Of a stretch of 64,000 bases of DNA, positions 13,434-25,100 are shown in pieces (the first letter of the stretch is position 1; every line of letters begins with the position of its first letter). The stretch is from Andrena cerasifolii (lineage: Eukaryota; Arthropoda; Insecta; Hymenoptera; Andrenidae). The notes under the pieces were generated by a model that made no database searches, had not been told where the DNA came from, and was given only the letters and a program-made list of their open reading frames with translations. The stretch is from NCBI RefSeq assembly GCF_050908995.1, contig NC_135123.1, forward strand, positions 12,028,001-12,092,000, in the 5' to 3' direction. Made by a program: the position numbers and the translations under genes.

Positions 13434-14249
13434 TATCAACGATTTATTAAAGAAATTGTAGTGCCGCTGACAATTTAATTTAGTAAAACAGTCACGTGAT
13501 TTCGAAGACAAAGGTTTTCCACGGTCCTTTAATAGCGCGAATCGTATCGATACGTAGAGAAGGTTAGAATTTCTGACAATTTTCGAATTACTTCCGTGGA
13601 CGGCTTTTTATTACACAGCTGTTCGCGTTTATAGGGACCGACTGCAACACGACCCGCAAATTGTACCACGTTTTTCGGTCGCAGTTCAATTACACAGACA
13701 GTCGGGGGATGACAGAAGTCGAACTTTCCATCTGGAACTTCCTCTCTCCATTTCCTGTCGGCCTAACACGACAAACGAAAGCCCCTCGCTCGTGAACTTT
13801 ACGACGGGTTCCCGAAATCCCAGCGTGATTTTACGATTCTTGCGATAGCGAGCGAACATAAACGTGCACCAGCGCTTAGAAATTTTACTACTCACTAAAC
13901 GTGAACTCCGTTGAAAGCACAAAGTATAATAGAAGGCTTGCACCCTTGGAAACTCTGCGCCTTCCCTCGTTCGTCATTTTTATCTGCTCCGAATGTATCA
14001 GGCATAAATTTGGTAATAACGAGGGACGAATCCCGGCGGCAACTGTGAGTCATGAATCTCCAGTAGCAGACTTTCATGATTTCTTTGAATCCTCTAATCT
14101 CGCAGGTAAAGAAATTCAATATAGTCAAGTTACTTTTCCTGGTAATTCTACGTACCTAGTAAACTCTTGGTTTAATATTTCCAAATGAATGTTTCTTCGT
14201 CGAGTAGGCGAAATGATTCCTCGTTTGAACGAAGCTCCCTTAAACTGTA

Positions 14250-15143
14250 CGGGAGACTGGGGCTAGTTGACTAATTTTTAACATTTCTAATTTTTATAAA
14301 TAGACCATTGGTATTTCGTTGACTTGTTGCACACTAAAATTTTACAAATTTCATTAGGTATACAGGCTTAATTATTAAAATTGTTTTAATTTAGTCTAGG
14401 TCATAGTTTTTATTATATTTAGAGCAGTGAGGCGAATAAGTCATCAAACCCCGGCTGTGGGGTTAGTTGACAAATATGATGGGGTTAGTTGACTTGACAT
14501 TTACTTTTCAGTTTTAACCCTTTGCCTGCGAAAGGGGTATATATACGCAGTCAATTCCATCAGTATAGTATATGAAAGGCGTACATATATATCCTACGAC
14601 CAACAAATATTTTTTTTTCACTCCTTCACACTGTTTTTTTTAATTAAGTATCATGGTGTTAGATACTGTAATTATTTTCTACTTGTTTGTTATGGTCTGT
14701 TTAGAAGGCCTGAGAGTTTGAAGGGAGGATAGGGTGTAAAACCGGTAGGGGTGAGTTTGGAGGGATTTGTGGTGGGGAAAGTGGATTCGAGCAGCTAAAC
14801 TCTCTGCCTCGACTGCATCTTGAGTATAAAAAGTGCAATTTTTAAGTGGTGTTCCTATGCTTAGTCAAGTATCAAATTATAGTTAATGTATCACGTTTAC
14901 ACAAAACATTCATGAAAAAACATCAAGCAATACTTAGTGGACAAAAATTCATAAATAGTCGAAAGAAAAATATTTACTTCCCGCCGACCTTTTTAGATTT
15001 TTCATTCTCACTGATAGAACACGCAAGTTTCTGTCACGGTGACACATTAAATGGCAAGCTGGTCAATCATACGCTTCACATAATACAGCAATTAAAGGGA
15101 ATTAGTCAACTAACCTCGTTAATCAACTAGCCCCGGTCTCCCC
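14250..15143. mobile_element. Non-autonomous DNA transposon, 894 bp, with subterminal repeats
   Basis: The left end cgggagactggggctagttg and the reverse complement of the right end, ggggagaccggggctagttg, differ at two positions. TA flanks both ends (14248-14249 and 15144-15145). The motif ggggYtagttgac occurs three times near the left end (14259, 14459, 14481). Related inverted copies lie near the right end (15105-15114 and 15123-15134). A 94-codon open frame at 14846-15130 runs into the right repeat and resembles no transposase I know. I read this as a deletion derivative of a TA-targeting element. Confidence 0.75.
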
Positions 15144-16053
15144 TACCGTTCCAGAGAAAAGCCAGCGATTATTACTGAAAAAGTAATAACAAACTCGAAT
15201 CAACGGATCTCTGTAATATAATTCCGGGTGGTCGAGAGTTGTGGAATTCTTTCACTACCGTTCCAAGGATTTGGTGCACCCCTTAGCACATCCGACCAAA
15301 GTAAGACACGTAACCCCCATAAATATAGTAATACTCTCTTAAAACAAAGTTCCGTAACTTTCGTTTCTTCGTCCGTCATTCCCGCGTATATGTAATTCCA
15401 CCCACGCGACGAAACGTTTCAAAGGACTTATCCCTCGAGATTGTTCAATCGAAGTTACATGGAACGAGACGCTGTCGGCTGGAAGCGAACCGCGGCGAAT
15501 AAAGTACAAACAGAAAAGCGGCAGACCATTTAATCGCTCCAACGGGAAAAAAGGAGGTACGGACTGGAAACGTAACCGTTATCAAACGGAGAAATAAAAC
15601 GTGCTTCGGAATCGATTGATACGTTTATTGAACTCCCGCCACCCGTAAGCTTCCGCTTGTCCAATTATCCGATATGTCGTTCCGGTTCGATACGCGGCGT
15701 CTCAGGCGTTTTCGTTGACTGTAATGAGTTTCAGACTCGAAATTTGTTTCGCTATGCGAGCTTCCTTAATTGCTGCAGCCACGGCCGCGCGTTACTCGCG
15801 CTTTTGTGCCTGCATTGACCAATTAATGACCACGGAGAATATTAACCTGGATATGAAATGGGATCTGTAGGCCAGGTAAGTACCGCGGACAGCGCTGCCT
15901 CGCGGTGACTTTTTTGAAAAGTGGGATGATTAATCGAATGTGGTTGAATATAGTAGGGAAAGAAATGAGGGTGAAATTAGCGGAAGTTTTAAATGTTTGA
16001 AATTAGTTAAAGGACAAACTCTGTACCAAATTCACTGGGCGTAACATTCAAAC

Positions 16054-16251
16054 ATGAATTCTGCAGAACGCATAGCGTTATTTAAGAAAAATGCTAATCG
16101 TGCACGTCGTATATGTTGCGTGGTTGGTTGTACAAATATGGAGCATAAAAATCCAGAGCTCCAATTTTATAGATTTCCTTCTCGTTCCTTTTGTCAAACT
16201 TTTTCGTGGAAATACACTGGTATTTACTGCTTGAAATCCAGCTTTCATTAT
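16054..16251 (+). pseudogene. THAP zinc-finger fragment, truncated
   Basis: The 66-codon frame starts MNSAERIALFKKNANRARRI and then reads CCVVGCTNMEHKNPELQFYR FPSR in two parts. This is the beginning of a THAP domain: C-x-x-x-C, then the F-x-R-F-P block. The rest of the domain (the WxxAI-type helix, the CSxHF block and the C-terminal Pro motif) is missing. The frame changes to unrelated sequence after PSR and stops. THAP domains are typical of P-element-like transposases and their domesticated relatives. No transposase core follows. A possible AATAAA lies at about 16310. I read it as a decayed insertion in the intron of the Ig gene. Confidence 0.6.
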
Positions 16252-18648
16252 TAAGACCATTATTTTACTGTATTTTAATGTTATTGCAACCACGTACAAC
16301 CCGTTAAACAATAAATTACAAAACGCATATTTCACGTTTGAATCTTAAACAGTTGCCGCTCGTATACTCCGAAAATTGAAAAAAAAAATCCGAGAGACGG
16401 CGCGAGCGCTCTGCGCCGGAGATACTTACTTAGCCTATAAGTTTCCCGTTGTTTCAAGCCAAAGACCAGATGACTGCTGTCTATAATCTTGACGTAACCA
16501 AACATTTCCTATCTCCTTCAACCATTTTTAAACTAGTTCCATCCCACCGAGCGAATATCTCCGAGATTCTAGTGGCAAGTCACAGTATTCGTAGGCTTCT
16601 CATGCAGCAGTCGCTATTGAGAAGCCAGGAGCAGCTTAAAGCTGCCTAACCCCCAATCTACGACCGTCTCCTACATATAAACAAAAAAGTGACGATATCG
16701 AAGCAAAGGCGCGCTCGAATCCCATATCCCAACGAATACGACGGATATCACGGCCGTTTCATAAATTCAGCGTTCATGATCCTTAGCAATGGCAATATTC
16801 AATACCTCCGTGGCAATATTTCTGGAAACGTCGCCGGTCTAGCAAAAGGGAGGCGTTGATCTCCGGATAATGGCGAGATTCCTTCGAATTCCTTCGTGCA
16901 GCTTGACTTTCTGATTTCCCTGCATTTTCTCGGCCGCCCATCGACGACCCCTCTTTATTCAACCCTCCCAGCTACTCCATCTTCCTCCCCACCCTCCCGC
17001 GCAGCTGCCTCGCCTTGCCGCCTGCACACTTTTATATTATTCTTACGAGCCATGCAAGATGCAGACGACGAAGCTCAGCGCTCCTGTTGCGTTAGATCAT
17101 CCAGACTAGCCAGATCTGGCGATGTATCCCTGCATAAACGGGCGCGCGCGCGCAGGGAGCGTAGGGGACGCGTCCATGAATCAGTTGTGGCCTCGCGTCC
17201 CCGCCGCACGAAAGAAGGCGAAGGGTAAAGGTTGCATTACTGTCAAGTCCGCGTAACCGAATAATTGGATTTTCTGAATAATGCCTCCCTTGCCCAGGCT
17301 TGTCGTTTACTTTCTTTCGCTTTTATCCGCTGCGCCGTCCTAAAGCGATGTTTAAGCGAATTCGGTGGATGAAACGTCGGGTGGTTTCGACGAGTCGGAT
17401 CGTCTGAAAATTTAAGGGCCCGAGATGCGACGAACCTTTCAAACGACTTGGTACAGTTTTCGCGTTGCTAATCATTGATGAGGCGGCGTTGCCGCTTAAA
17501 GAGGAACTGGGTGAACGTTATTTAAAAATAATACGTGTTTCAGTTGGTGGTATTTTTTTTTTTTTTTAATAAGCTTGAGGTGATGTAGTGGACTGAAAGT
17601 GTTAGAATAAATAGAGCTTCTTTCTACTTATACTTCTGCATTTAACATCGCGTAGGAGTGTGTTTTCTAGGGTTTAAGTAGATAAACTTAATTATTGCAA
17701 CCGAGGGGTACAAATAAACGTAGCGGTTTAAGCAGTTTTTTTTCTTTTACTTGTCTATTAGAAGTCTCTTGTATACAGACTTTCTAAGCTTTCAGAATGG
17801 CATTTCCCGCTTCGCTAGGTTAATATGCAGCTCCGATTGGATACGAAGAAATGCGGGAAATACACCGCTTCGCGCGGTGATTTTCTAAGTAGATTTATCG
17901 TTATTCATAAGATACTGGAAAACTTTGATCGTTTGCAGTAACACGTTCTTGAAATGGGCGCTGTAACGAGCGGCATACTGTCTTTAGAGCCTCCGAAATC
18001 ATTTCGTTACATGATACGACGGTGTTATAAGACTTTCCCATGAGTCTTTTCGTTTTCAGTTACGTGGGGGGAATCTGGAAGTAGGGGAAAACAAAATTGT
18101 AATGGCAATTATACAAGGCGACCTCTTTTAATCTTCAAATCTATATTTCTTGAAGCACAAGTCTAAGATAAAATATTTTTAAAAAAAAAAGTATCACTCA
18201 TCCGTCTACCGTGCAAGTCACACTCTAGAAAAAGATCAATCTACTTATCATTTACAAATAAAGTAAAAATAATAAAACCAAAGAAATTAAAATAAAATAA
18301 ACTAAAATGAAAGAAAAATCTATTCCCCGTCTCCACGAAGTCTATCAAAAGCCATTCATTCCTTTCGCGAAGCTTCGAATTGATGTCCACTCGAATAATT
18401 ACACCTAATCGCCACTCCCTTTCGTCCGATTAATGAAATTTAATTACGGCCAGCCGAGAAGCTCAAAAATGAAATCGGAGAAATCGATAACCAGCAAATG
18501 GTGTTTCACATTTCGACGCCAAGTGGGTCAGCCAGTGTCACGGTGTAAAGCGTGTTCCAACATTAACCGTCTGCTAAATATTCCAGCGACGCCGCTCGCG
18601 TCTCTCGGGCGGTTTTAAATATTTCTACGAAGTGACATCTTTTTCCAG

Positions 18649-18833
18649 TCCGGCCGCTGAAGATGGATTTAAGCGGGGTGGTGGGCCACGTGGTGCGGGG
18701 GACGCAGATCCTGCTCGAGTGCACTGTACGAGCAGCGAGGCCCGCGGCGAACGTCACCTGGCAGAACGGCACCGAGTACTTGGACAAGAGCAACGACAGA
18801 TTCGAGATATTCAAGACGGAGGTGCACGAGAAC
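18649..18833 (+). CDS. IgSF gene exon C: first half of Ig domain b
   Basis: The acceptor is tttttccag|tc and the donor is aac|gtgagt. The exon enters in phase 1 (Gly base plus TC gives Val, so the junction reads LDVHVRPLKM) and leaves in phase 0. It encodes 62 codons with the B-strand motif TQILLECTV and the C-strand motif ANVTWQNG, so the conserved Cys and Trp are both present. The sequences NVT and NGT are potential N-glycosylation sites. The exon lies after a 14.2 kb intron, the largest in the visible gene. A longer open frame runs past the donor but loses the Ig pattern at once. Confidence 0.9.
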
Positions 18834-21800
18834 GTGAGTACGATCCAGGGCGATAGTCTACGTGTCGGTTTTGCAAAATTAACGCGACCAGACCGATGCC
18901 CCGACATTTTATTCCCTTCGTTAGCGACGCGGCGGTGTCGCCTTACGTATTCTCTGGGTCGGAATTCAATCTCGAGAGAAACAGTACGTCCATTTCGGCG
19001 AGCATCCGAGCTTCCCACAGTGCGGTCGTTGTTGACTTGAAAAATTCAACGAAATGCACTGCCCGAGGAAAATCCCCGCGCTGCATAGGTATCTGCTAAT
19101 GGTTAGGGAAGTTTGTTGCACATGCGGATGGCAAGTAAAAAAAAATGAATTTAAGTTCCATTGGGTTTACTTTATGCAAATATGTGGGGAAGGATTTTTC
19201 AGAGAATCTTTCTGTTTTTTTTTTTTTAATATGAAGGAGGACGCTCGATTTCGCTTTCAATAGCTTTATATTGTTTTAAGATTATCTTTAAAAATTAACA
19301 CCGTTTCGTAAAGGACACCGTTGTGGAGATAATTATTTTATCGTTGTGATTAACGGCTTCCGAACCGTATTTATCGACCACAATTTATTTTTCAATATCT
19401 TGGTAACTCTTTCATTAGAATCGACCTCCTTTGTGATTCTATGTGCTCTGGTTCGTGGCAAAAACGAGATTAAGAACCCTTTAAGCATTCCCTTTCGTTA
19501 GCTTCTAAAGGCGCGTTAATGGACTTGGACGTCTGGTCAAACTCATATTTTAACTAACAAAGTGCCGCGCTCGGTCTGCGAACTGACTCGATGTCTCTTG
19601 CAGCAAGTTCGCGTGCAATAAACTACTTCGCTCCCTGGATAAACAGAATTCGCAGTTGGTAATAGTTGGAGCGAGAAAGCAATTATTCAAATACGGCTGA
19701 CGTTTTCGGTATATTTCGCATGGATTTCGGGGAAATTGTTCGCCCCGTATTAATCGGATCGACATGGACCTCAAAGGCGCGTATGGTGTGTTCATATCGA
19801 ACTTTTCGTTACGAAGAGAAAAAAAAGTTGGCAGGGCTCTAGCAAAATAAATTGCGTTTTCGGATCACCAAATGCAGCAAGTCGAAACGAGGTTTCCCAG
19901 AAATCTAGAGCATTAACAATCCAATAAGGGAGAATTGGGAGAAGAAGAAACGTCTTTGTAATTTTACCACTCACAGGTGATTACAGAAATTATTCAGTTT
20001 TCGTCCAATTTTTCTCTAATAATTTCTACGAATTCCCACATGTCACGATCCAACATATAGTAGATATTTAATTTTACAAACTATTTTTAATTACTCAGAA
20101 ATTGTCTGTAGTATAAACAGTATTCCACAGTTTCAACTTGTTTTCGCACGAGGAATCGTCCGCCAGTTGAATTGTGGCATAAGTTACAAGACACCTCATA
20201 CGTTTCACCGTTCAAATCGACAGATTTCGCAACGTTTGAAGTCTGAAGCCTCGTTCCACGGGAGGAGCGTCTGGTTTCAAGAAATCAGCTGTCGATTATT
20301 CATACGTCTGCGACAGAAGGGTATCGGATCCTCTTAGTCACGCGCGAAAAAGCGATTTCACAGATGAGCAAGGCGTGTCCCCGGCTTGTCGCATCGAAAA
20401 ATCATTATACGTCATTTCACTCGGCGGCGCTGTAATAACGCGTACACGTATGTGGTGGATCTGTACAGCTCGTCGCCATCATAAAACCATTATGGCAATA
20501 TCTGAGGCTATAAAGTCGCTTCAACTTAGATGGCTGAATAAGAAATCGGATCACCTTGGTGGGTCGATTTTTAAAAACCGTCTTACCCGGTGACATGACC
20601 GCCGTTACTAGTAATTACCTTCCGAACTGTAGGTACAATAAAAAACGTGACTCCACATATGGCAGAGTCATTGCAAGTGCTACTACGTAGTATTTCATGT
20701 ATTCTTAACAAATCGCTACATCGCATCTTTTCCTGCAAATTTAGTAATAGACAGTAGTATTCGCGATTTCTAAGCTGCACAGTATTTAGGGTAAAGGCCT
20801 AGAAGGCCTTAGTAGAAAAATATTTAGGTTTATAATAAAGTAACAACTGACATCCAAGAAGCATCTTTAAAAAATTTGGTTTTGCGGTGAGCACTGCCAT
20901 TCGGAACCAGGTTATCTAAAATCAAAAAACGAAACAGATTTCGTTAGTATATTAATGTATCCTCAGATTGACGGACAGAATTTTCCGAAATATTAATTTA
21001 AAACCAAATGGCGGCTATTTAAAGTTGAAATCCTGACTTTTTCCGCATGACTTTTGGACGTCGTATGTCTCTTTTAAAAGACCTACATAGAAAGCTACGA
21101 AATTATTCAGGATCCTAAATTTCAGACACTTAGCCTGCATAAGAGAGTCTAATTGTGCCCAGACTATTGATTTACGGTCTCTAATTAATTTCCACACGAG
21201 TGCAGCGTGCAAAAAGAATCTCGTGAAATAGAATTAGCTCTTTTCAGCCCTGGCACAGTTTAACGGGGCTTCAATTTTATTTCTATAGATTACCTGTGAT
21301 TATCCAATCGCTGAATACGCGTTGCTCAAAGGAACGAGCCCCGCTGATTCCACAGAGCTTGATTAATCCGTTATGGGCGGCGTGCAGCCAGAATCCTTGC
21401 GCGCGTTTCGCCACGAAGCCCCGCGAAGATAGCATTTCCCGCGTCGGCTGGTGGATTGCGGAACAACCGAAGCGCGGCGTGAAAAAACACGAAATAATTA
21501 AAGTGATGGCTCCGCAAACACTGCGCGCCCGGATTGCGTGGCCACTCTGGCATTCTGTCTCTCTGTTCCACCCAGTTCTCCGCCCCTGCGCCCGTCTTCG
21601 TCCCTCTTTCGCGCGGGTTTTTCGCGTCCGCCGGAAAGCAAACACAGTTTTCGTTTCTTCGCTGGCAGCGGGATATGAAACTGGATCCCGAAGAAATATG
21701 AAACGCGCGGGCGCTGGGAGTTTACGCGCTCCGCGTGCCCGGCCGTTCGATTTTCGAGAGTGGCTCGATGGGAATATCGTTCTGCCGTAGACGCGTCGAA

Positions 21801-22046
21801 CCCATTGCTTTTAAAATAACTTCCCCAGTCTCGGGGTGCAGGTATACATCGGGGCTGTGGATTTGCGCGATGTTAACGGCTTGCGCGACTCATTTGCCCG
21901 TCGATCAACCGCGGGGATACTTTTGCGCGATGAGAGAATCCAATCGAAGCAATCGCTTCGGTATGAACGGCTCACCGGTCAATGAGCGCAGCGTGATAAA
22001 TGTCGACAGCTGATCCTCATATCCGTTTAATGGCTTCTGTTCGCAG
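18834..22046 (+). other. Intron between exons C and D
   Basis: This 3.2 kb phase-0 intron splits Ig domain b. Open frames around 21283-21790 on both strands overlap in a GC-richer stretch and show no domain. I see no repeat or RNA gene in it. Confidence 0.75.
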
Positions 22047-22197
22047 AACGACAGCACGTCAGAGACCGTAAGTTATCTGGCGTTCACCCCCTCGGAATAC
22101 GACAATGGAAGAACGTTCAAATGTTACGCTGAGAACTCGGTCATACGTTCTGAAAACCTGGAGCCGATGAAGGAGTCGACGACGATCGAAGTTTTAT
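22047..22197 (+). CDS. IgSF gene exon D: second half of Ig domain b
   Basis: The exon follows ttcgcag and ends before gtaagtg, entering in phase 0 and leaving in phase 1 (about 50 codons). It has no in-frame ATG at its start, so a simple ORF scan misses it. The translation contains SYLAFTPSEYDNGRTFKCYA, where the FKC Cys pairs with the Cys of exon C, and ends ESTTIEVL plus one base, which joins to the next exon as VLYPP. A perfect GTAAGT also lies inside the exon at 22068. I treat it as a decoy because the Ig fold continues through it. Confidence 0.88.
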
Positions 22198-25100
22198 GTA
22201 AGTGAGGCATAACTTTCCCCATTCTTCCTGTCCCATTCGTGAACTGTAACGAACGGACGCGCCCTTTTCATTATTCCCAGAGGTGGATTCGCAGGGCAGT
22301 TTTCGTAGACATATTGGAATAAATTGGAGTGTAGGTTTCTTCTCTTTTCGGAGCGCGGTTTCTGCGTTTCGGTTGCGCTAACTACGGTGGCGCGTGTAAA
22401 ATTGTATTTTGAAACGAGTACAGCTGACTTGAGCTTCAGATCTGTCTGGCGTTATTTTCGCCAATGTGTTTAGAGTGCATAGGATTTTCAAGTGTAAAAG
22501 AAAATGTTCGGTGTTCAGATTTTCGAAAACAGAGTGGGATGTCTTATGAAATTTTCCCCAATTTGCTTGTTTCTCAAATTTTTTCATACTGTCTTAGGAA
22601 TATTTATTTGTTTCTTTATGTATTTAATTGAGAGCAACAGCCCAGTGTTGTATAATTGGGTAAACGCAACGTCATCGAAGCGTATCAGATCGCAGAAGAT
22701 CGATATGTCAGGTATAACGTGAAATACTTAACGTATTTAATGCGGAGTTAAAATAGAGGGAGAAATGCTGACAAATAATTTACTTCCATGATTTAAATAC
22801 GTTTGCAGAGGCTGCGTCTTTTTCGTATTTCAGAAATGAAAAAGTTGGACCGCAATAAAAACACATCAACTTTTAATTAACCGTAGTATAACCTGTAAGC
22901 TCGTCGAGAAGTTTCCATAAACTTTTTCGTTCTTACGCTGCGTAAAATCAGCGCTAAAAAAATCATACCAACATTTACCCACGCGTTAACTTTTAACTGC
23001 CTTTCGGTATAAAGTTCCTTACAAAAAGAAATTTCATTTCCATGCTTCATATGTTTCCCATGTAGGTATGTAAATTACTTTGAAGCACGTGAAAAAGCAA
23101 ATTCAATTTTTTACTTCCTACCTGCCTGGTTACTCTCATGATCGAAAGTTTTTACGCGTACAATTCCTGTTTAATTGCATCGCGAGTCTTGCTATTAAAA
23201 CGGCGAGCGCGGCGAATAATTCTCGTTCGTTAAATTTTAATAGGGAAACCATTATATGCTGGTTCTTTGAAAATTTTTTCCTGCAATTTACGCGTGGCGG
23301 ATAATACAAAGATGTCGCCGGCGGAATAGTCGAATCACGAAAATAACCGTAACGATCGAATAATGAAGACGTATTGGTGGTTTCGCTTGCAAAATTATAT
23401 CGCAATTTAGACACTTCGTTCCACCCTCCGGGGGTATTAAATGGCTTCTGAAATTCGAGACACGTGGACGGGTGAAAATGCAGTTCGTTTAATGGGGTCT
23501 CTCTTTCCCTCTCCTCGTAATAAAATCGAAAACAGTTAACGGGTCCCAACGGCCATTAAAGGGGGATATGGATTATAACCGGCGTTTAAATCCTTTAATC
23601 GCAAGCGCGGGTACAAAAATTTGGGTCACGCATAGATGGACATTAAAGTGAGGTATAATACGATAAACCGGGAGTGGATCATCGTGTTAGAATTTCGTAC
23701 ACTCTTCTGAGGTCGTAGGCATATGAATGTCAGCGATTCGATAAACATTTTTCACTCTTAATATTCTTCAGTCCGTCAAAAGTGCAACAAAGCATCGATT
23801 ACTGAAATTAACGTGACGATAATGTAGCAATTTCCGAGTGATTTATCCGTGGAAGGAGCCTTTAAAAAACTGAACTTACAGGTGAAATTGGTCATATCTC
23901 GCGATGTATGTTGTATGAACTTTCACAATGATCTCCTAATTGCTGGCCGTTGTATTAGACTTTTTCGTGTCGCCGGAAAGAAGTGTCCCCGTTACAAAAT
24001 GTTCTGTGCCGCTTCGTATCAACCCTCCGAACGCAATTAAATTCTTCTAACGAGGTGCGAGTAAGATAACGACGCGTCCTCCCTTTTGTCTCAGATTTAT
24101 GATATTTGCGCGACATCCGCCGACAAGTATTTATATTCGCGACAGTCCCGCCGTCGGGCGAGAAGAATTGTTTTAACGACACTCGAATCGACAATTAATG
24201 TGCCCCCTGTCGCAGATTCCTTTCACCGAACGTTTTCTTCTTCGTTCCCATAAACGCGTCGCTTCGTCCACGTTCGACTCTGTCCACCGTGGTGTGGGAC
24301 GACAAGTGGAACGATGCTTGATAACAAGGACGTCTGATAGCAAAACTTGATGTATATTAAAAATTTCTGAAAAAAATTGGAAAACAGTGGTACACATAAG
24401 TAGATTCAAATCTTAACACAAAGTATGAGCATCTACATAGAATTATATCTATTACCAGGCTCAAGAAATAATACAGAATTTAAATACGCAAATGTACAAG
24501 AATTCGATTTTTTTTAAATTTCCACGCAAAAGTGACTTTAGCTAGGAACGCGCATTTTTTTATACCTACAATGACTCAAGTGTATTAGATAAAATAACCA
24601 TCCAATGTTTCGCTCCTCTCATAGCTACGATTTGATTAAACTCCATCCAAAGTAAAATAGTTTATTAATTTTAAAAGAGATAATGTCGTCCCCACTGTAA
24701 GTGGGTATGAAACTATGAGAAACAGAAGAATGCGTCAATTACGATAGTAAAAAAGCACATTATCGTGAAACTGCAGCGTTTAAGAGCATAGAGTTGGAGT
24801 TAACAATCGGGGTTAAATACACTTTCCGATAAAATGCCCGCTTGCCGTCCGGGCCATTGTCGTCGAAGCTCTTCGGACAAATGATCCCCATAGATTTGCC
24901 TCTCGCAAAATACGAGGGAAGTAAAGGTACGGTTAAAACGAAATTTTCCTCGGGTAACGGGGCCTCGGTCGCAAAAAAAAGCTGTAAAGAATTGCCTCTA
25001 ATTTAGCCCCGGCGATCCGAAGGAATAAAAGTACACGGCGATCTCCCGACATTCCTCGACCCAATCCTTTTTGCGATGTTTGATCAACGCCCGATATAGT

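Larger units (their letters stand above)
4412..18648 (+). other. Large intron between exons B and C
   Basis: This 14.2 kb intron separates Ig domains a and b. It holds inverted-repeat elements at 7868-8006, 13155-13433 and 14250-15143, a broken THAP fragment at 16054-16251, an 11-G run at 7306-7316 and a 15-T run at 17553-17567. The 166-codon open frame at 5667-6167 shows no domain and is not called. The rest (about 4.4-7.8, 8.1-13.1 and 16.3-18.6 kb) shows nothing I can name. Confidence 0.75.

Noticed and set aside
21283..21790. Overlapping open frames of 164 (plus) and 120 (minus) codons
   Set aside because: Frames on both strands over the same GC-richer stretch, neither with a domain, are typical of composition rather than of a gene.
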